Source: Caballeronia glebae
GTDB taxonomy: Bacteria; Pseudomonadota; Gammaproteobacteria; Burkholderiales; Burkholderiaceae
Length of the DNA stretch: 64,000 bases
Reading direction: 5' to 3'
NCBI RefSeq assembly: GCF_001545035.1
Contig: NZ_FCOJ02000030.1
Location: 24,860 to 88,859 of the forward strand
Shown here: positions 37,116 through 46,271 of the stretch, piece by piece
Position numbering within the stretch: position 1 is the stretch's first letter
How the letters are laid out: the number at the start of each line of letters is the position of its first letter
Notes under the pieces: generated by a model
The model's database searches: none
What the model was told of the DNA's origin: nothing
What the model saw: the letters and a program-made list of their open reading frames with translations, nothing else
Made by a program: the position numbers and the translations under genes

Positions 37116-38492
37116 ATGACCTATCACGAAACGATCGGCGCGCGCCGCTACCGCTTCGACGATCTGAAGACGCTGCTCGCGCGCGCAAGCCCGCGCCGCT
37201 CCGGCGACGAACTCGCGGGCGTGGCGGCCGCGACGGAGGAAGAGCGCGTCGCCGCGAAAATGGCGCTCGCGCAGGTGCCGCTCGCCGCGTTTCTCGACGA
37301 GGCGCTCATTCCCTACGAGGACGACGAAGTCACGCGCCTCATCGTCGACACGCATTCGCGCGAAGCCTTCGCGCCGATCGCGCATCTGACGGTCGGCGAA
37401 TTCCGCGAGTGGCTGCTCGCCGACACCACCGATACCGCCGCGCTCGAAAACATCACGACGGGCGTGACACCTGAGATGGCCGCGGCCGTCTCCAAGCTGA
37501 TGCGCAATCAGGACCTGATCCTCGCCGCCAGAAAACGCCCGGTCGTCACGCGCTTTCGCACGACGATCGGCTTGCCTGGGCATCTCTCGGTGCGCCTGCA
37601 GCCGAATCATCCGACCGACGATCCGAAGGGCATCGCCGCATCGATGCTCGACGGCTTGCTCTACGGTTGCGGCGATGCCGTCATCGGCGTGAATCCGGCA
37701 TCCGATTCGCCGGCCGCCATCGGCAAGTTGCTCACGATGATGGACGACTTTCGTCAGCGCTACGACGTACCGATGCAGTCGTGCATCCTCACGCATGTCA
37801 CCAACACGCTCGCCGCGATCGAACAAGGCGCGCCCGTCGATCTGGTGTTTCAGTCGGTGGCGGGCACGGAACGCGCGAACGCGAGCTTCGGCGTGTCGCT
37901 CGCGTTGCTGGCGGAAGCGCGCGACGCGGCGTTGTCGCTCAAGCGCGGCAGCGTCGGCGATAACGTCATGTACTTCGAGACCGGGCAAGGCAGCGCGCTC
38001 TCGGCGAACGCGCATCATGGCGTCGATCAGCAGACCTGCGAGGCGCGCGCGTATGCGGTCGCGCGGCGCTTCGAACCGCTTTTGACGAACACGGTGGTCG
38101 GCTTCATCGGCCCGGAATATCTCTACGATGGACGGCAGATTATTCGCGCGGGCCTCGAAGACCACTTCTGCGGCAAGCTGCTCGGCGTGCCGATGGGTTG
38201 CGACATCTGTTATACGAATCACGCCGAAGCCGATCAAGATGACATGGACACGCTCCTCACGCTGCTCGGCGTGGCGAACGTCAACTTCATCATGGGCGTG
38301 CCGGGCGCTGACGACGTGATGCTCAATTATCAGAGCACGTCGTTTCATGACGCGCTCTACATTCGCCGCGTGCTGAACCTGAAACGCGCGCCGGAATTCG
38401 AAGCGTGGCTCGCGAAGATGCGCGTGACCGATGGCCGCGGCGATCTGCTCGCGGCGTCCGCGCAACCTCTGCTCGAATGGATCGACTCATGA
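37116..38492 (+). CDS. eutB: Ethanolamine ammonia-lyase large subunit
   Basis: 458 residues; ATG 37116 follows GGGAGG. It matches EutB throughout: the barrel opening VTRFRTTIGLPGHLSVRLQPNHPTDDP, the active-site stretch DGLLYGCGDAVIGVNP, MYFETGQGSALSANAHHGVDQQT and GVPMGCDICYTNHAEADQDDMD. With EutC and adenosylcobalamin it splits ethanolamine into acetaldehyde and ammonia. No microcompartment shell genes are present, so this is the simple cytosolic version used for nitrogen or carbon supply. Its cofactor is made by the cluster from 45.5 kb onwards. Confidence 0.95.
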   Translation: MTYHETIGARRYRFDDLKTLLARASPRRSGDELAGVAAATEEERVAAKMALAQVPLAAFLDEALIPYEDDEVTRLIVDTHSREAFAPIAHLTVGEFREWLLADTTDTAALENITTGVTPEMAAAVSKLMRNQDLILAARKRPVVTRFRTTIGLPGHLSVRLQPNHPTDDPKGIAASMLDGLLYGCGDAVIGVNPASDSPAAIGKLLTMMDDFRQRYDVPMQSCILTHVTNTLAAIEQGAPVDLVFQSVAGTERANASFGVSLALLAEARDAALSLKRGSVGDNVMYFETGQGSALSANAHHGVDQQTCEARAYAVARRFEPLLTNTVVGFIGPEYLYDGRQIIRAGLEDHFCGKLLGVPMGCDICYTNHAEADQDDMDTLLTLLGVANVNFIMGVPGADDVMLNYQSTSFHDALYIRRVLNLKRAPEFEAWLAKMRVTDGRGDLLAASAQPLLEWIDS

Positions 38493-39247
38493 CGAACGCG
38501 GATGCCTGGGACGCGCTGCGTCGCTTCACCAACGCCCGCATCGCGCTCGGCCGCGCGGGTAGCAGCCTGCCGACCGCGCCTTTGCTCGCGTTCGAACTCG
38601 CGCATGCGCAGGCGCGCGACGCGGTGCATCAGCCGCTCGATGCGGCCGCGTTGCGTGACGCGATTCGCGCCGCCGGCTTCGACACGCTCGACGTGCAAAG
38701 CGCCGCGCCCGATCGCGAACACTATCTGCGCCGGCCGGATCTCGGCCGCGTGCTCAACGATGAAAGCGCGCAACGGCTCGCAGCGTGCGCTTGCGCAAGC
38801 GACCTCGTCTTCGTCGCCGCCGATGGCTTGTCGGCCTTCGCCGCGCAACGGCACGTCGCGCCATTGCTCGCGACCGTGCGCGCGCGGCTCGACGGCTGGA
38901 GCGTCGGTCCCGTCGTGATCGCGACGCAGGCGCGCGTCGCGCTCGGCGATCGCATCGGTGAGCTTTTACGGGCGCAGATCGTCGTCGTAATGATCGGCGA
39001 ACGGCCGGGGCTCAGTTCGCCCGACAGCCTCGGTCTGTACGTGACCTACGCGCCACGCGCCGCGCGCCACGACGCCGAGCGCAACTGCATTTCGAACGTG
39101 CGGCCTGAAGGACTCGACTATGAAACCGCTGCATTCAAGTTGATGTGGCTGCTCGAAGAAGCGCGCAGGCTGAAGCTCACGGGCGTCGGTCTGAAGGACC
39201 ATAGTGGCGCGTTGCCCGCGCCGGACGCGGGAACGCTCGAAGCTTAG
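38489..39247 (+). CDS. eutC: Ethanolamine ammonia-lyase small subunit
   Basis: 252 residues, ATG 38489 overlapping the eutB stop (ATGA). EutC landmarks: FTNARIALGRAGSSLPTAPLLAFELAHAQARDAVH at the start, DLVFVAADGLSA, IGERPGLSSPDSLGLYVTYAP, and the two cysteine-containing stretch AERNCISNVRPEGL. It provides half of the cobalamin-binding interface. Translational coupling to EutB matches the 1:1 complex. Confidence 0.94.
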   Translation: MTNADAWDALRRFTNARIALGRAGSSLPTAPLLAFELAHAQARDAVHQPLDAAALRDAIRAAGFDTLDVQSAAPDREHYLRRPDLGRVLNDESAQRLAACACASDLVFVAADGLSAFAAQRHVAPLLATVRARLDGWSVGPVVIATQARVALGDRIGELLRAQIVVVMIGERPGLSSPDSLGLYVTYAPRAARHDAERNCISNVRPEGLDYETAAFKLMWLLEEARRLKLTGVGLKDHSGALPAPDAGTLEA

Positions 39248-39297
39248 GGTTCCTTCATATATAAAACGGCTCGCGCGCAATACGGCGCAACGCCTGA

Positions 39298-39316
39298 CCG
39301 TTCCAAATTTGAACGG
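39298..39316 (-). terminator. Weak hairpin after the sigma-54 activator gene
   Basis: Six-bp arms CCGTTC/GAACGG (39298-39303 with 39311-39316) with an AT-rich loop lie 4 bp after the stop of the activator gene, in the convergent gap with eutC. Short and without a clear T-run, so the terminator role is tentative. Confidence 0.35.
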
Positions 39317-39319
39317 CCA

Positions 39320-41200
39320 CTAAACGCGCAACTTCCGATACAGCGTCGTGCGCGATATGCCGAGCGCACGCGCCGTCGCCGACACATTGCCTCCGTGCGC
39401 CCTGAGCGCCGCGGCCACCGCGCTCGCTTCGATGTCCACGAGACGCGCGCCCCTTGCGGGCTGCATCGGCGTTGGCGTTGGCGTGTCGTCGGCGAACTGA
39501 ACGCGTTCGCGCAACTCATCGAGAAAATCATGCGGAAGATGCTCGATGCGGATATGCGTGTCGTGATCGTCGAGCATGGCGGACGCCGTGCGAAGGACGT
39601 TGCTCAACTGCCGTATGTTGCCGGGCCACGGATGACGCGCGAAGAGCGCGAGCACGTCTTCGCCGATGCGCACGACGCGGCCCGCGAAGCGCTCGCGCAG
39701 CAAGATCTTGTCGACGACCGCGCGCAGGTCGGTGCGCCCGGCGAGCGGCGGCAGCGTCACCGAAAGACCGTTGATGCGGTAGTACAGATCCTCGCGGAAT
39801 TCGCCTTGCGCGACGCGCTCGCGCAACTTGCGATTGCTCGCGCACACGAGCATGAAATCGACCGGCACCGCGCGCCCGGCGCCCAGCGGCTCGACGACGC
39901 GTTCCTGCAGCACGCGCAGCAGGCGGCTTTGCATCGCGAGCGGCATGTCGCCGATTTCGTCGAGAAAGAGCGTGCCGCCGCACGCCTGCACGATCTTGCC
40001 GATCGCGCCGCGCTTCGCCGCGCCCGTGAACGCGCCCTGCGCATAGCCGAAGAGCTCCGATTCGATCAGCGTCTCCGGCAGCGATGCGCAGTTCACCGCG
40101 ACGAACGGCCCCACGCGGCGCGGCGAATCCGCGTGAATCGCGCGCGCGAGCATTTCCTTGCCCGCGCCCGTTTCGCCGCCGATCAGAATCGCGATGTTCT
40201 TGCCGATGACCCGGCGCACGCGCGCGACGATGTCGTTCATCTGCGCGTCGCCGGTGCAGAGATCGGCGAGGCTCGAACCCGCCTCTTCGCGCACGGCGAT
40301 CGCGGTCGTCGCAAGCGAGACGTTCGACGGCGCACGCGCATGAAAATCGACGCTCGCGAACACCGCCACGCCGCTATGCAGTTCGAGCCGGCACGGCGTT
40401 TCGCCCGCGCACGCGATGAGCGCATCGACGCGTTCGCCAAAGAGCGCATCGAGCGTCTGCGAACGCAAACGCCCGAGTTCGAGGCCGAACTGAAACTGCG
40501 CGCTGCGATTCGCGCACAAGAGACGCCCGTCGAGATCGAACACGGCGATGCCTTCCATCAACGTGCCGATAAACTCGGGCCGGCTGTGGAAACGGATACG
40601 CAGGCCGTCGCCGAAGCCGCTCGCGATCAGCCGGTTTTCGATCATCTGCGCGGACATTTTCACGAGCGCCATCGTGTGCTGGTGATAGCCGCGCCGATCG
40701 CCGGTGACATCGAGCACGCCGGAGAGATTGCCGTGCGGATCGAGGATCGGCACGCTGGAACACGTGAGAAAGTGATTGGCGCGCAGGTAGTGCTGATCGC
40801 CGTGCACGGTGACAGCGGCGCGCTCGGCGATCGTCGTGCCGATCGCGTTCGTGCCCTGATGCTCCTCGCTCCACAGCGCGCCCGCCCGCAGCGCGACTTT
40901 TTCGGCGCGGGCGAGGAAGTCGTCGTCGCCGAGCGAATGCAGGATGAGCCCGCTCGCATCGGTCAGCGCGATCATGCTGTGCGTGTTGGCGATCTGTGCA
41001 TACAGCGTTTCCATCACCGGCAGCGCGTGCGCGAAGAGCGCGCGGCTTTCATCGAGCTTGACGGCGAGTTCCGCGCCCGACAGCACGGCGTAGTCCGGGC
41101 GCATGGTCTCGACCAGGCCAAAGGTGGCCGAGCGCTCGTGCGAATGACGGATCACGTCGCGTTGCGCAGGCTGCAAGGCCGCGCCGATGGCATGCTGCAT
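39320..41200 (-). CDS. Sigma-54-dependent activator, AcoR-like
   Basis: 626 residues, ATG 41200 after GGAGG. A GAF-type sensor spans about 65-190, and a PAS-like stretch follows (LMEGIAVFDLDGRLLCANRSAQFQFG). The AAA+ domain has Walker A GGETGAGKE (341-349), the sigma-54-contacting GAFTGA (389-394) and Walker B GGTLFLDEIGDMP. A Fis-type helix-turn-helix ends the protein (NVSATARALGISRTTLYRKL). AcoR/EutR-type activators respond to acetoin, ethanolamine or acetaldehyde-related signals. Lying tail-to-tail with eutBC, it is the likely regulator, though this is not proven by the sequence. Confidence 0.9.
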   Translation of the reverse strand: MQHAIGAALQPAQRDVIRHSHERSATFGLVETMRPDYAVLSGAELAVKLDESRALFAHALPVMETLYAQIANTHSMIALTDASGLILHSLGDDDFLARAEKVALRAGALWSEEHQGTNAIGTTIAERAAVTVHGDQHYLRANHFLTCSSVPILDPHGNLSGVLDVTGDRRGYHQHTMALVKMSAQMIENRLIASGFGDGLRIRFHSRPEFIGTLMEGIAVFDLDGRLLCANRSAQFQFGLELGRLRSQTLDALFGERVDALIACAGETPCRLELHSGVAVFASVDFHARAPSNVSLATTAIAVREEAGSSLADLCTGDAQMNDIVARVRRVIGKNIAILIGGETGAGKEMLARAIHADSPRRVGPFVAVNCASLPETLIESELFGYAQGAFTGAAKRGAIGKIVQACGGTLFLDEIGDMPLAMQSRLLRVLQERVVEPLGAGRAVPVDFMLVCASNRKLRERVAQGEFREDLYYRINGLSVTLPPLAGRTDLRAVVDKILLRERFAGRVVRIGEDVLALFARHPWPGNIRQLSNVLRTASAMLDDHDTHIRIEHLPHDFLDELRERVQFADDTPTPTPMQPARGARLVDIEASAVAAALRAHGGNVSATARALGISRTTLYRKLRV

Positions 41201-41327
41201 CGCCTCCTCCTTTTCGATTCACTTCGCGTGAATGTCTCCTCGGGGGCAATGTATCACCGTCGCGGCACGCGGGTCGATTCGAGGAATCACGCGGTACGGC
41301 GCTTGATTCGCTCAATGCGCTCAAGCG

Positions 41328-41501
41328 TTAGAGCACGAGCGAGCCCGCCGAAATCGCGATGACCAGGAAGACGACGAACAGTATCAAGAAGATGAAGAAA
41401 CAGATCTTGGCGATGCCGGCCGCGCCGGACGACACGCGCGTAAAGCCGAAGAAGCCGGCAACGACGGAAATGATCGCGAACAGGATGGCGAGTTTGAGCA
41501 T
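41328..41501 (-). CDS. DUF1328 small membrane protein
   Basis: 57 residues from ATG 41501: MLKLAILFAIISVVAGFFGF, then a Gly/Ala-rich turn and a second hydrophobic helix (ICFFIFLILFVVFLVIAI). This is the YtjA/DUF1328 pattern of two transmembrane helices. Family members are common near stress and envelope genes, but have no defined function. A longer frame to 41540 adds residues without family match. Confidence 0.9.
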   Translation of the reverse strand: MLKLAILFAIISVVAGFFGFTRVSSGAAGIAKICFFIFLILFVVFLVIAISAGSLVL

Positions 41502-41620
41502 GGCAGGTCCGATTTTTGTAGTGATCGATCCTGTAAGCAAGGCGTGTGCCTTGCGGACTCGTTTGCGGTTGTCGAAATTTGCGGCGAAATCAGACCGTTA
41601 GTTGCATCGTAGAAGCCAAA

Positions 41621-41650
41621 TAAAAGCGGGCTGCGAATGAGCAGCCCGCT
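41621..41650 (-). terminator. Intrinsic terminator of opgC
   Basis: Stem AGCGGGCTGC/GCAGCCCGCT (41625-41634 with 41641-41650), 10 bp with a 6-nt loop. It is followed on the minus strand by TTTTA, 12 bp after the opgC stop. Confidence 0.8.
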
Positions 41651-41661
41651 CCGAAAAAACC

Positions 41662-42798
41662 TCAACGCACGCTGCGCGCCCGAGTGTCGGTTGCCGCGAC
41701 CGTCGCTGGTACGGGCGGACGCGTGCCGAGCCAGTTCGTCACTTGCCGATGCACATGCGGCACGGCGAGCAGCGCGCCGATTGCGATGGCATCGGCGGCA
41801 AGTCCGGCCGGCACGTTGATGAGTCCGTCGGTCCACGTAAACAAGATCGAATCGACGACGAGCGAAATAACCGTCCCGGCGACGAACGTCACCATGCCGG
41901 CGCGCCCCAGTGCGCCGACCCATGGCAGCCGCAGCGCCACCGCTTTCACGACGCCATAGCGCGCGAGATTCGCGCCGATCCATGCGATGGCGAGGAAATT
42001 CACCACGCGCGGGCCGGCGAGGTCGCGTTTGAAGGCGCTATCCAGCACGGGCGGCAGCACGAGCAGCTTGTAATAGGCCATGCCGGCGATCAGCGCGACC
42101 GCGCCCGCACTCACGATCCAGCCGAACCGGTGCGCGCTCACGCGTTGGTAGACCGGCTGGCAGCGCGCCAGAACGCCGAGCACGAACATCAACTGCCACG
42201 CGGCGGGATTGAAGTCCCAGAGATTGTCGTCGACGGACGGCATGTATTCGCCGATCTGCGCCGCGAACGCCCACAGCGCGAGGCTCAAACCCAGCAGCAA
42301 CCACGGCTTGCTGCGCGCGAGCGGCAGCATGAGCGGCACGGCGAGCGCGAAGAGCGCGTACATCGGCAGGACGGCGGCAAGATACGGCTGGCGCTCGAAC
42401 GCGAGGATTTCCGCGACCGACGAAACCGGCTGCGACATGAGCGTGTCGAGATCGTGCAGCGCGAGATTAGGTGCATGACCGAAAAAGGGCCGCAGCAGAA
42501 ACGATGCAACGAGCATCAGCGCGGCGGTGACGAGAAACGCGCGATACAGTTCGAACGCGCGCTTCAGGAAGCGCATGCGCGCCGCGCTCTCGGAACGGCG
42601 CTCGGCGAGCGACACATACGCGGTCGCCGTGGCGAAACCGCCGAGGAACACGAAGACTTCGGCGGCGTCGTTCAGCGCGAACGCGTGCAGCGTGAAGCGC
42701 GACACCATGCTGCCGCCGATGTGATCGACGACGATGATCAGCAGTACCAGTCCCCGAAAGAAGTCCAGCTCGACGAGACGTTTTGATTTTCCCTGCAT
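41662..42798 (-). CDS. opgC: OpgC-type membrane acyltransferase
   Basis: 378 residues from ATG 42798; an alternative TTG at 42843 has no better site. Ten helices. Typical OpgC opening: RLVELDFFRGLVLLIIVVDHIGGSMVSRFTLHAFALNDAAEVFVFLGGF, including the acyltransferase-family Arg-Gly and His. NLWDFNPAAWQLMFVLGVL is also conserved. OpgC-type enzymes succinylate osmoregulated periplasmic glucans at the inner membrane. No opgGH genes are adjacent, so the acceptor is inferred from the family. Confidence 0.85.
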   Translation of the reverse strand: MQGKSKRLVELDFFRGLVLLIIVVDHIGGSMVSRFTLHAFALNDAAEVFVFLGGFATATAYVSLAERRSESAARMRFLKRAFELYRAFLVTAALMLVASFLLRPFFGHAPNLALHDLDTLMSQPVSSVAEILAFERQPYLAAVLPMYALFALAVPLMLPLARSKPWLLLGLSLALWAFAAQIGEYMPSVDDNLWDFNPAAWQLMFVLGVLARCQPVYQRVSAHRFGWIVSAGAVALIAGMAYYKLLVLPPVLDSAFKRDLAGPRVVNFLAIAWIGANLARYGVVKAVALRLPWVGALGRAGMVTFVAGTVISLVVDSILFTWTDGLINVPAGLAADAIAIGALLAVPHVHRQVTNWLGTRPPVPATVAATDTRARSVR

Positions 42799-43093
42799 GC
42801 GGCTTAGCTCGAAGTCCTGCGGCGACAGGAGGTTAGACGGCAACCGCGGACGCGGCGCGAAAGAATGAGAGTTTACCCTTAAATGCGGCAGCGCATCATC
42901 GGAACAGGCGCAAATATGCGTTTCAAATCCGATGTTTGTATGGAAGACGTAAAATCTCGTCGCCGACCTTACCGGTGCGATACCGGTGCGACCCGCGCCG
43001 CGTTTCGACTGGCCTCAAGCTTTCAAGTTCATTTCATTTCTGGCCCTAAACAGGCTAATATCTCGCCCTCACCTGTTGAACGATTCCCGGACC

Positions 43094-43834
43094 ATGGACT
43101 ATCTCGTTGCCCTTCTCGCCGATCCCGCCGCCTGGGCCGCCCTCGCGACGCTTGTCGTCATGGAAGTCGTGCTCGGCATCGACAACCTGATCTTCATCTC
43201 GATCCTGACCAACAAGCTGCCCGCGGCGCACCGGGAACGCACGCAGCGCATCGGCATCGCGCTCGCGCTCGTGATGCGGCTCGGACTGCTCGGCACCGTC
43301 GCGCTTATCGTCCGGCTCACGACGCCGATCTTCGAAGCGTTCGGACACGGCTTTTCCTGGCGCGATCTGATTCTCGTCGCGGGCGGCGTGTTCCTCGTCT
43401 GGAAGGCGACGACGGAAATCCATCATCACGTCGCGCACGACGCCGACGAGCACGCCGGCACCGCATCGGTCAAGCGCCTCACGCCGCTGTCGGCGATCGG
43501 CCAGATCCTGGTGCTCGACCTCGTGTTTTCCATCGACAGCATCGTGACGGCGGTCGGCATGACCGAGCACATTCCGATCATGTTCGTCGCGGTGATCGCC
43601 GCCGTGACCGTCATGCTGTTCGCCGCTGGCCCGCTGTCGCGCTTCATCGAGCGCAATCCGACTATCGTGATGCTCGCGCTCGGCTTCCTGCTCGTGATCG
43701 GGATGACGCTGATCGCCGAGGGATTCGGCTCGCACGTGCCGAAGGGCTACATCTATGCGGCGATGGCGTTCTCGGCGCTGGTCGAGGGGTTGAACATGCT
43801 CGCGCGGCGCGCGAAGGGGCGCGTGCGCGAGTAA
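43094..43834 (+). CDS. TerC-family integral membrane protein
   Basis: 246 residues from ATG 43094, beginning MDYLVALLADPAAWAALATL. Seven helices with the TerC signatures VVLGIDNLIFISILTNKLP and LDLVFSIDSIVTAVGM, whose Asp residues are thought to bind a metal ion. A His/Asp-rich cytoplasmic loop (HHHVAHDADEH) follows helix 3. Relatives export Mn2+ to metallate secreted proteins or give tellurite resistance. I checked the upstream 295 bp (42799-43093) for a manganese riboswitch and saw no yybP-ykoY consensus. Confidence 0.9.
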   Translation: MDYLVALLADPAAWAALATLVVMEVVLGIDNLIFISILTNKLPAAHRERTQRIGIALALVMRLGLLGTVALIVRLTTPIFEAFGHGFSWRDLILVAGGVFLVWKATTEIHHHVAHDADEHAGTASVKRLTPLSAIGQILVLDLVFSIDSIVTAVGMTEHIPIMFVAVIAAVTVMLFAAGPLSRFIERNPTIVMLALGFLLVIGMTLIAEGFGSHVPKGYIYAAMAFSALVEGLNMLARRAKGRVRE

Positions 43835-43889
43835 CGCGGTCGGTTGAGTCGTCGCTAAAGTTCCGCCGCCATCCGCCGATATCGGACGG

Positions 43890-45125
43890 ATGAGCACTCA
43901 ACCCGTTTCCGCCGAACACGCTCCCATCCGACGCTGGCTCAACGGCTCGCGCGTGAGCGCGTATTGCGCGACCGTCCTCGTCGTTGTGCAGTGTTTCGGG
44001 TTCGTTCTCAGCGCGCGGCATTCCGTGGCGGAGAACGGCCATCCGGGCGGCTGGGACTTCCTGACCTTCTGGGCGGCGGCGCGTCTCGCGCTCGACGGAA
44101 AGCCGCTCGACGCGTATTCGCTGCACGCGATCGAGCATGTCGCGCAGCAACTCGGGCCTCACATCATCCTGCCGGGGCCGTGGTTCTACCCGCCCAACTT
44201 TCTGCTGCTGATGCGTCCGTTCGGCTGGCTTTCAGCGCCGCTCGCGTATGCGCTATTCGCCTCGATCTCATCGGTGGTTTTCGTGCTGCTGGCCCGCCGC
44301 GCCCTGCCGGTCCGCGACATGATCATGTGGATCGTCGCGTTTCCGGGCCTCTGGCTGAACGCGGCGCAGGGACAGAACGCCGCTCTCACCGCGAGCCTCG
44401 CGCTCGCCGCCTTCCTCTCGATGCGCAACCGGCCGGTGCTCGCGGGCGTCTTCATCGGCCTGCTGTCGATCAAGCCGCATCTGGCGATCCTGTTTCCCGT
44501 CGCGCTGGCGTGCGCGGGCATGTGGACGACTTTCATCGCCGCCGCGCTGACCACGATTCTGTTCACGGCAATTTCGATCGCTGTCTTCGGCCTCGACATC
44601 GCGCCGGTCTTTCTGCACGGACTGCACGAAGCCAACGGCCTCACCGCGGGCGGCCGCCTTCCCTGGTTCCAGATGGCGAGCCTCTTCGCGAGCCTGCGCA
44701 TGGCGCACGTCGCGACCGGTCCCGCCTATGTCGCGCAGGCGTGTCAGGCGGTCGTCGCGATCTGCGCGGTCGCGTGGGTGTGGCGCAACGCGAAAGGGCT
44801 GGAAGTGCGCGCGACGGCGCTGGTTGCCGCGACGTTCATGATCAGCCCCTACATCTATAACTACGACTGCGTATGGCTCGGCGTGCCGCTCGCGCTCATC
44901 GCCGCGCGCGCGCTGCGTGACGGATGGCTGCGCGGCGAACCCGCGATCCTGCTCCTCGCGTGGATCTATCCGCAACTGGGAAACTACATGGCCAAGTACC
45001 ACGGCGTGGGTCTCGGACCGCTGGTTTTCGCGTCGCTGATCTTCGTAGCGGTACGGCGGGCGCGTCTCGAAACGGCCAGCGCCGGTGTGACAGGAACCGC
45101 TCCGGCCATCGATCGGGCGCGCTGA
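43890..45125 (+). CDS. GT87/DUF2029-family polyprenyl-phosphate-sugar mannosyltransferase-like protein
   Basis: 411 residues and about ten helices. After the first helix comes the acidic GGWDFLTFWAAARLALDGKPLDAY segment, the putative catalytic Asp of GT-C enzymes. GPWFYPPNFLLLMRPFGWLSAPLAY, NAAQGQNAALTASLALAAFL and GVFIGLLSIKPHLAILFP follow, all typical of DUF2029. Such enzymes transfer sugars from lipid carriers on the periplasmic side. The acceptor is unknown. It ends 8 bp before the convergent DUF4186 gene. Confidence 0.85.
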   Translation: MSTQPVSAEHAPIRRWLNGSRVSAYCATVLVVVQCFGFVLSARHSVAENGHPGGWDFLTFWAAARLALDGKPLDAYSLHAIEHVAQQLGPHIILPGPWFYPPNFLLLMRPFGWLSAPLAYALFASISSVVFVLLARRALPVRDMIMWIVAFPGLWLNAAQGQNAALTASLALAAFLSMRNRPVLAGVFIGLLSIKPHLAILFPVALACAGMWTTFIAAALTTILFTAISIAVFGLDIAPVFLHGLHEANGLTAGGRLPWFQMASLFASLRMAHVATGPAYVAQACQAVVAICAVAWVWRNAKGLEVRATALVAATFMISPYIYNYDCVWLGVPLALIAARALRDGWLRGEPAILLLAWIYPQLGNYMAKYHGVGLGPLVFASLIFVAVRRARLETASAGVTGTAPAIDRAR

Positions 45126-45133
45126 AGGCGACG

Positions 45134-45538
45134 TCAAAAAGGCAATTCGCGCTGCGGATCGTCGAGCGCGTCCGGATTCGCCGCCGGCAGCGGTTGCGCG
45201 CGCAGCCAGCGCTCGATTGCATCGACGACATGTTGGCGCTCGGCGTCGTCGAGCACCTTGCCCGCCGCGATGCCGTGCCATTTCGCGAGACACGAGCGGC
45301 AGCACGTCGCCGTCGCGTGCTGCGCGATGAACACTGGATGCCCGCGAAACGGCGTCTGCTTGCCGTCGTTCAAAGGCGCTTGCGGCGCGAGCCTTTTGCC
45401 GATCAACTCACGCGCCTGCGCGACGACCGTCTCGACGCCCTCCTCCCGCAGATATTTCCCCTCGCGCACGCCGAGCGCGAAGCGCCGCCGGAATGCGGAT
45501 TTCGCGAGCGCGTCGAACACGGCGTCGAGTTCGCGCAT
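45134..45538 (-). CDS. DUF4186 protein at the end of the cobL operon
   Basis: 134 residues; ATG 45538 lies 7 nt after the cobM stop, with AAGGA upstream. Family features: RELDAVFDALAKSAFRRRFALG, the motif NDGKQTPFRGHPVFIAQHATATCCRSCLAKWH, and a helical tail. The conserved His, Cys-Cys-x-x-Cys and His pattern suggests a metal or Fe-S site. No activity is known. Its position as the fifth gene of a cobalamin operon hints at a metal-related role. Confidence 0.8.
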   Translation of the reverse strand: MRELDAVFDALAKSAFRRRFALGVREGKYLREEGVETVVAQARELIGKRLAPQAPLNDGKQTPFRGHPVFIAQHATATCCRSCLAKWHGIAAGKVLDDAERQHVVDAIERWLRAQPLPAANPDALDDPQRELPF

Positions 45539-45545
45539 GGCGTGA

Positions 45546-46271
45546 TCAGTCCTTCGCGTAGAGCGACGAATCCGCGAAACCCTCGGCGGCCAGCACGCGC
45601 CCGACGAGGATCAGCGCCGTGCGCTCGATGCCCGCCGCGCGCACTTTCGGCGCGATGTCCGCGAGCGTGCCCTCGACGCGCGTCTCGTCCGGCCAGCTCG
45701 CGCGGAACACGACCGCCACGGGGCAATCCGCGCCGTAGTGCGGCACGAGTTCGGCGACGATGCGCTCGATATGCCGCACGCCGAGATGGATCGCGAGCGT
45801 CGCGCGATGGCGCGCGAGATCGGCGAGGCTTTCGCCTTCGGGCATCGACGTTTTCGTGGCGTAACGCGTGAGGATCACGGTCTGGGAGATGCCGGGCAGC
45901 GTCAGTTCGCGTTTGAGCGCCGCCGCCGATGCCGCCGTCGCCGTGACGCCCGGCACCACTTCGCAGGGAATCGCGAGCGCGTCGAGCCTGCGCATCTGCT
46001 CGCCAATCGCGCCGTAGAGCGACGGATCGCCCGAATGCACGCGCGCCACGTCGTGCCCGTTCGCATGCGCTTCGCGCAGGAGCGCGACGATAGCGTCGAG
46101 ATCAAGCTCGGCCGTGTCGATGCAGTCAAGCGCGCGATGTCCGTCGAGCACTTGCTTCGGCACGAGCGAGCCGGCGTAGAGAATCACAGGGCACGTGCGG
46201 ATCAGCCGCTGCCCCTTCACGGTGATGAGTTCGGGATCGCCCGGTCCGGCGCCGATGAAATAGACAGTCAT
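45546..46271 (-). CDS. cobM: Precorrin-4 C11-methyltransferase
   Basis: 241 residues. It is a tetrapyrrole methylase: MTVYFIGAGPGDPELITVKG opening and SAM-binding VHSGDPSLYGAIGEQMRRL, then PGVTATAASAAALKRELTLPGISQTVI. The CobM/CbiF subgroup is marked by TRYATKTSMPEGE and by HLGVRHIERIVAEL. It methylates C11 of precorrin-4 to give precorrin-5. The ATG overlaps the cobK stop (ATGA). Confidence 0.93.
   Translation of the reverse strand: MTVYFIGAGPGDPELITVKGQRLIRTCPVILYAGSLVPKQVLDGHRALDCIDTAELDLDAIVALLREAHANGHDVARVHSGDPSLYGAIGEQMRRLDALAIPCEVVPGVTATAASAAALKRELTLPGISQTVILTRYATKTSMPEGESLADLARHRATLAIHLGVRHIERIVAELVPHYGADCPVAVVFRASWPDETRVEGTLADIAPKVRAAGIERTALILVGRVLAAEGFADSSLYAKD

Noticed and set aside
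42799..43093. Manganese (yybP-ykoY) riboswitch before the TerC gene
   Set aside because: Searched for because TerC genes often have one. The GGGGAGUA and CUACC consensus blocks are not present.
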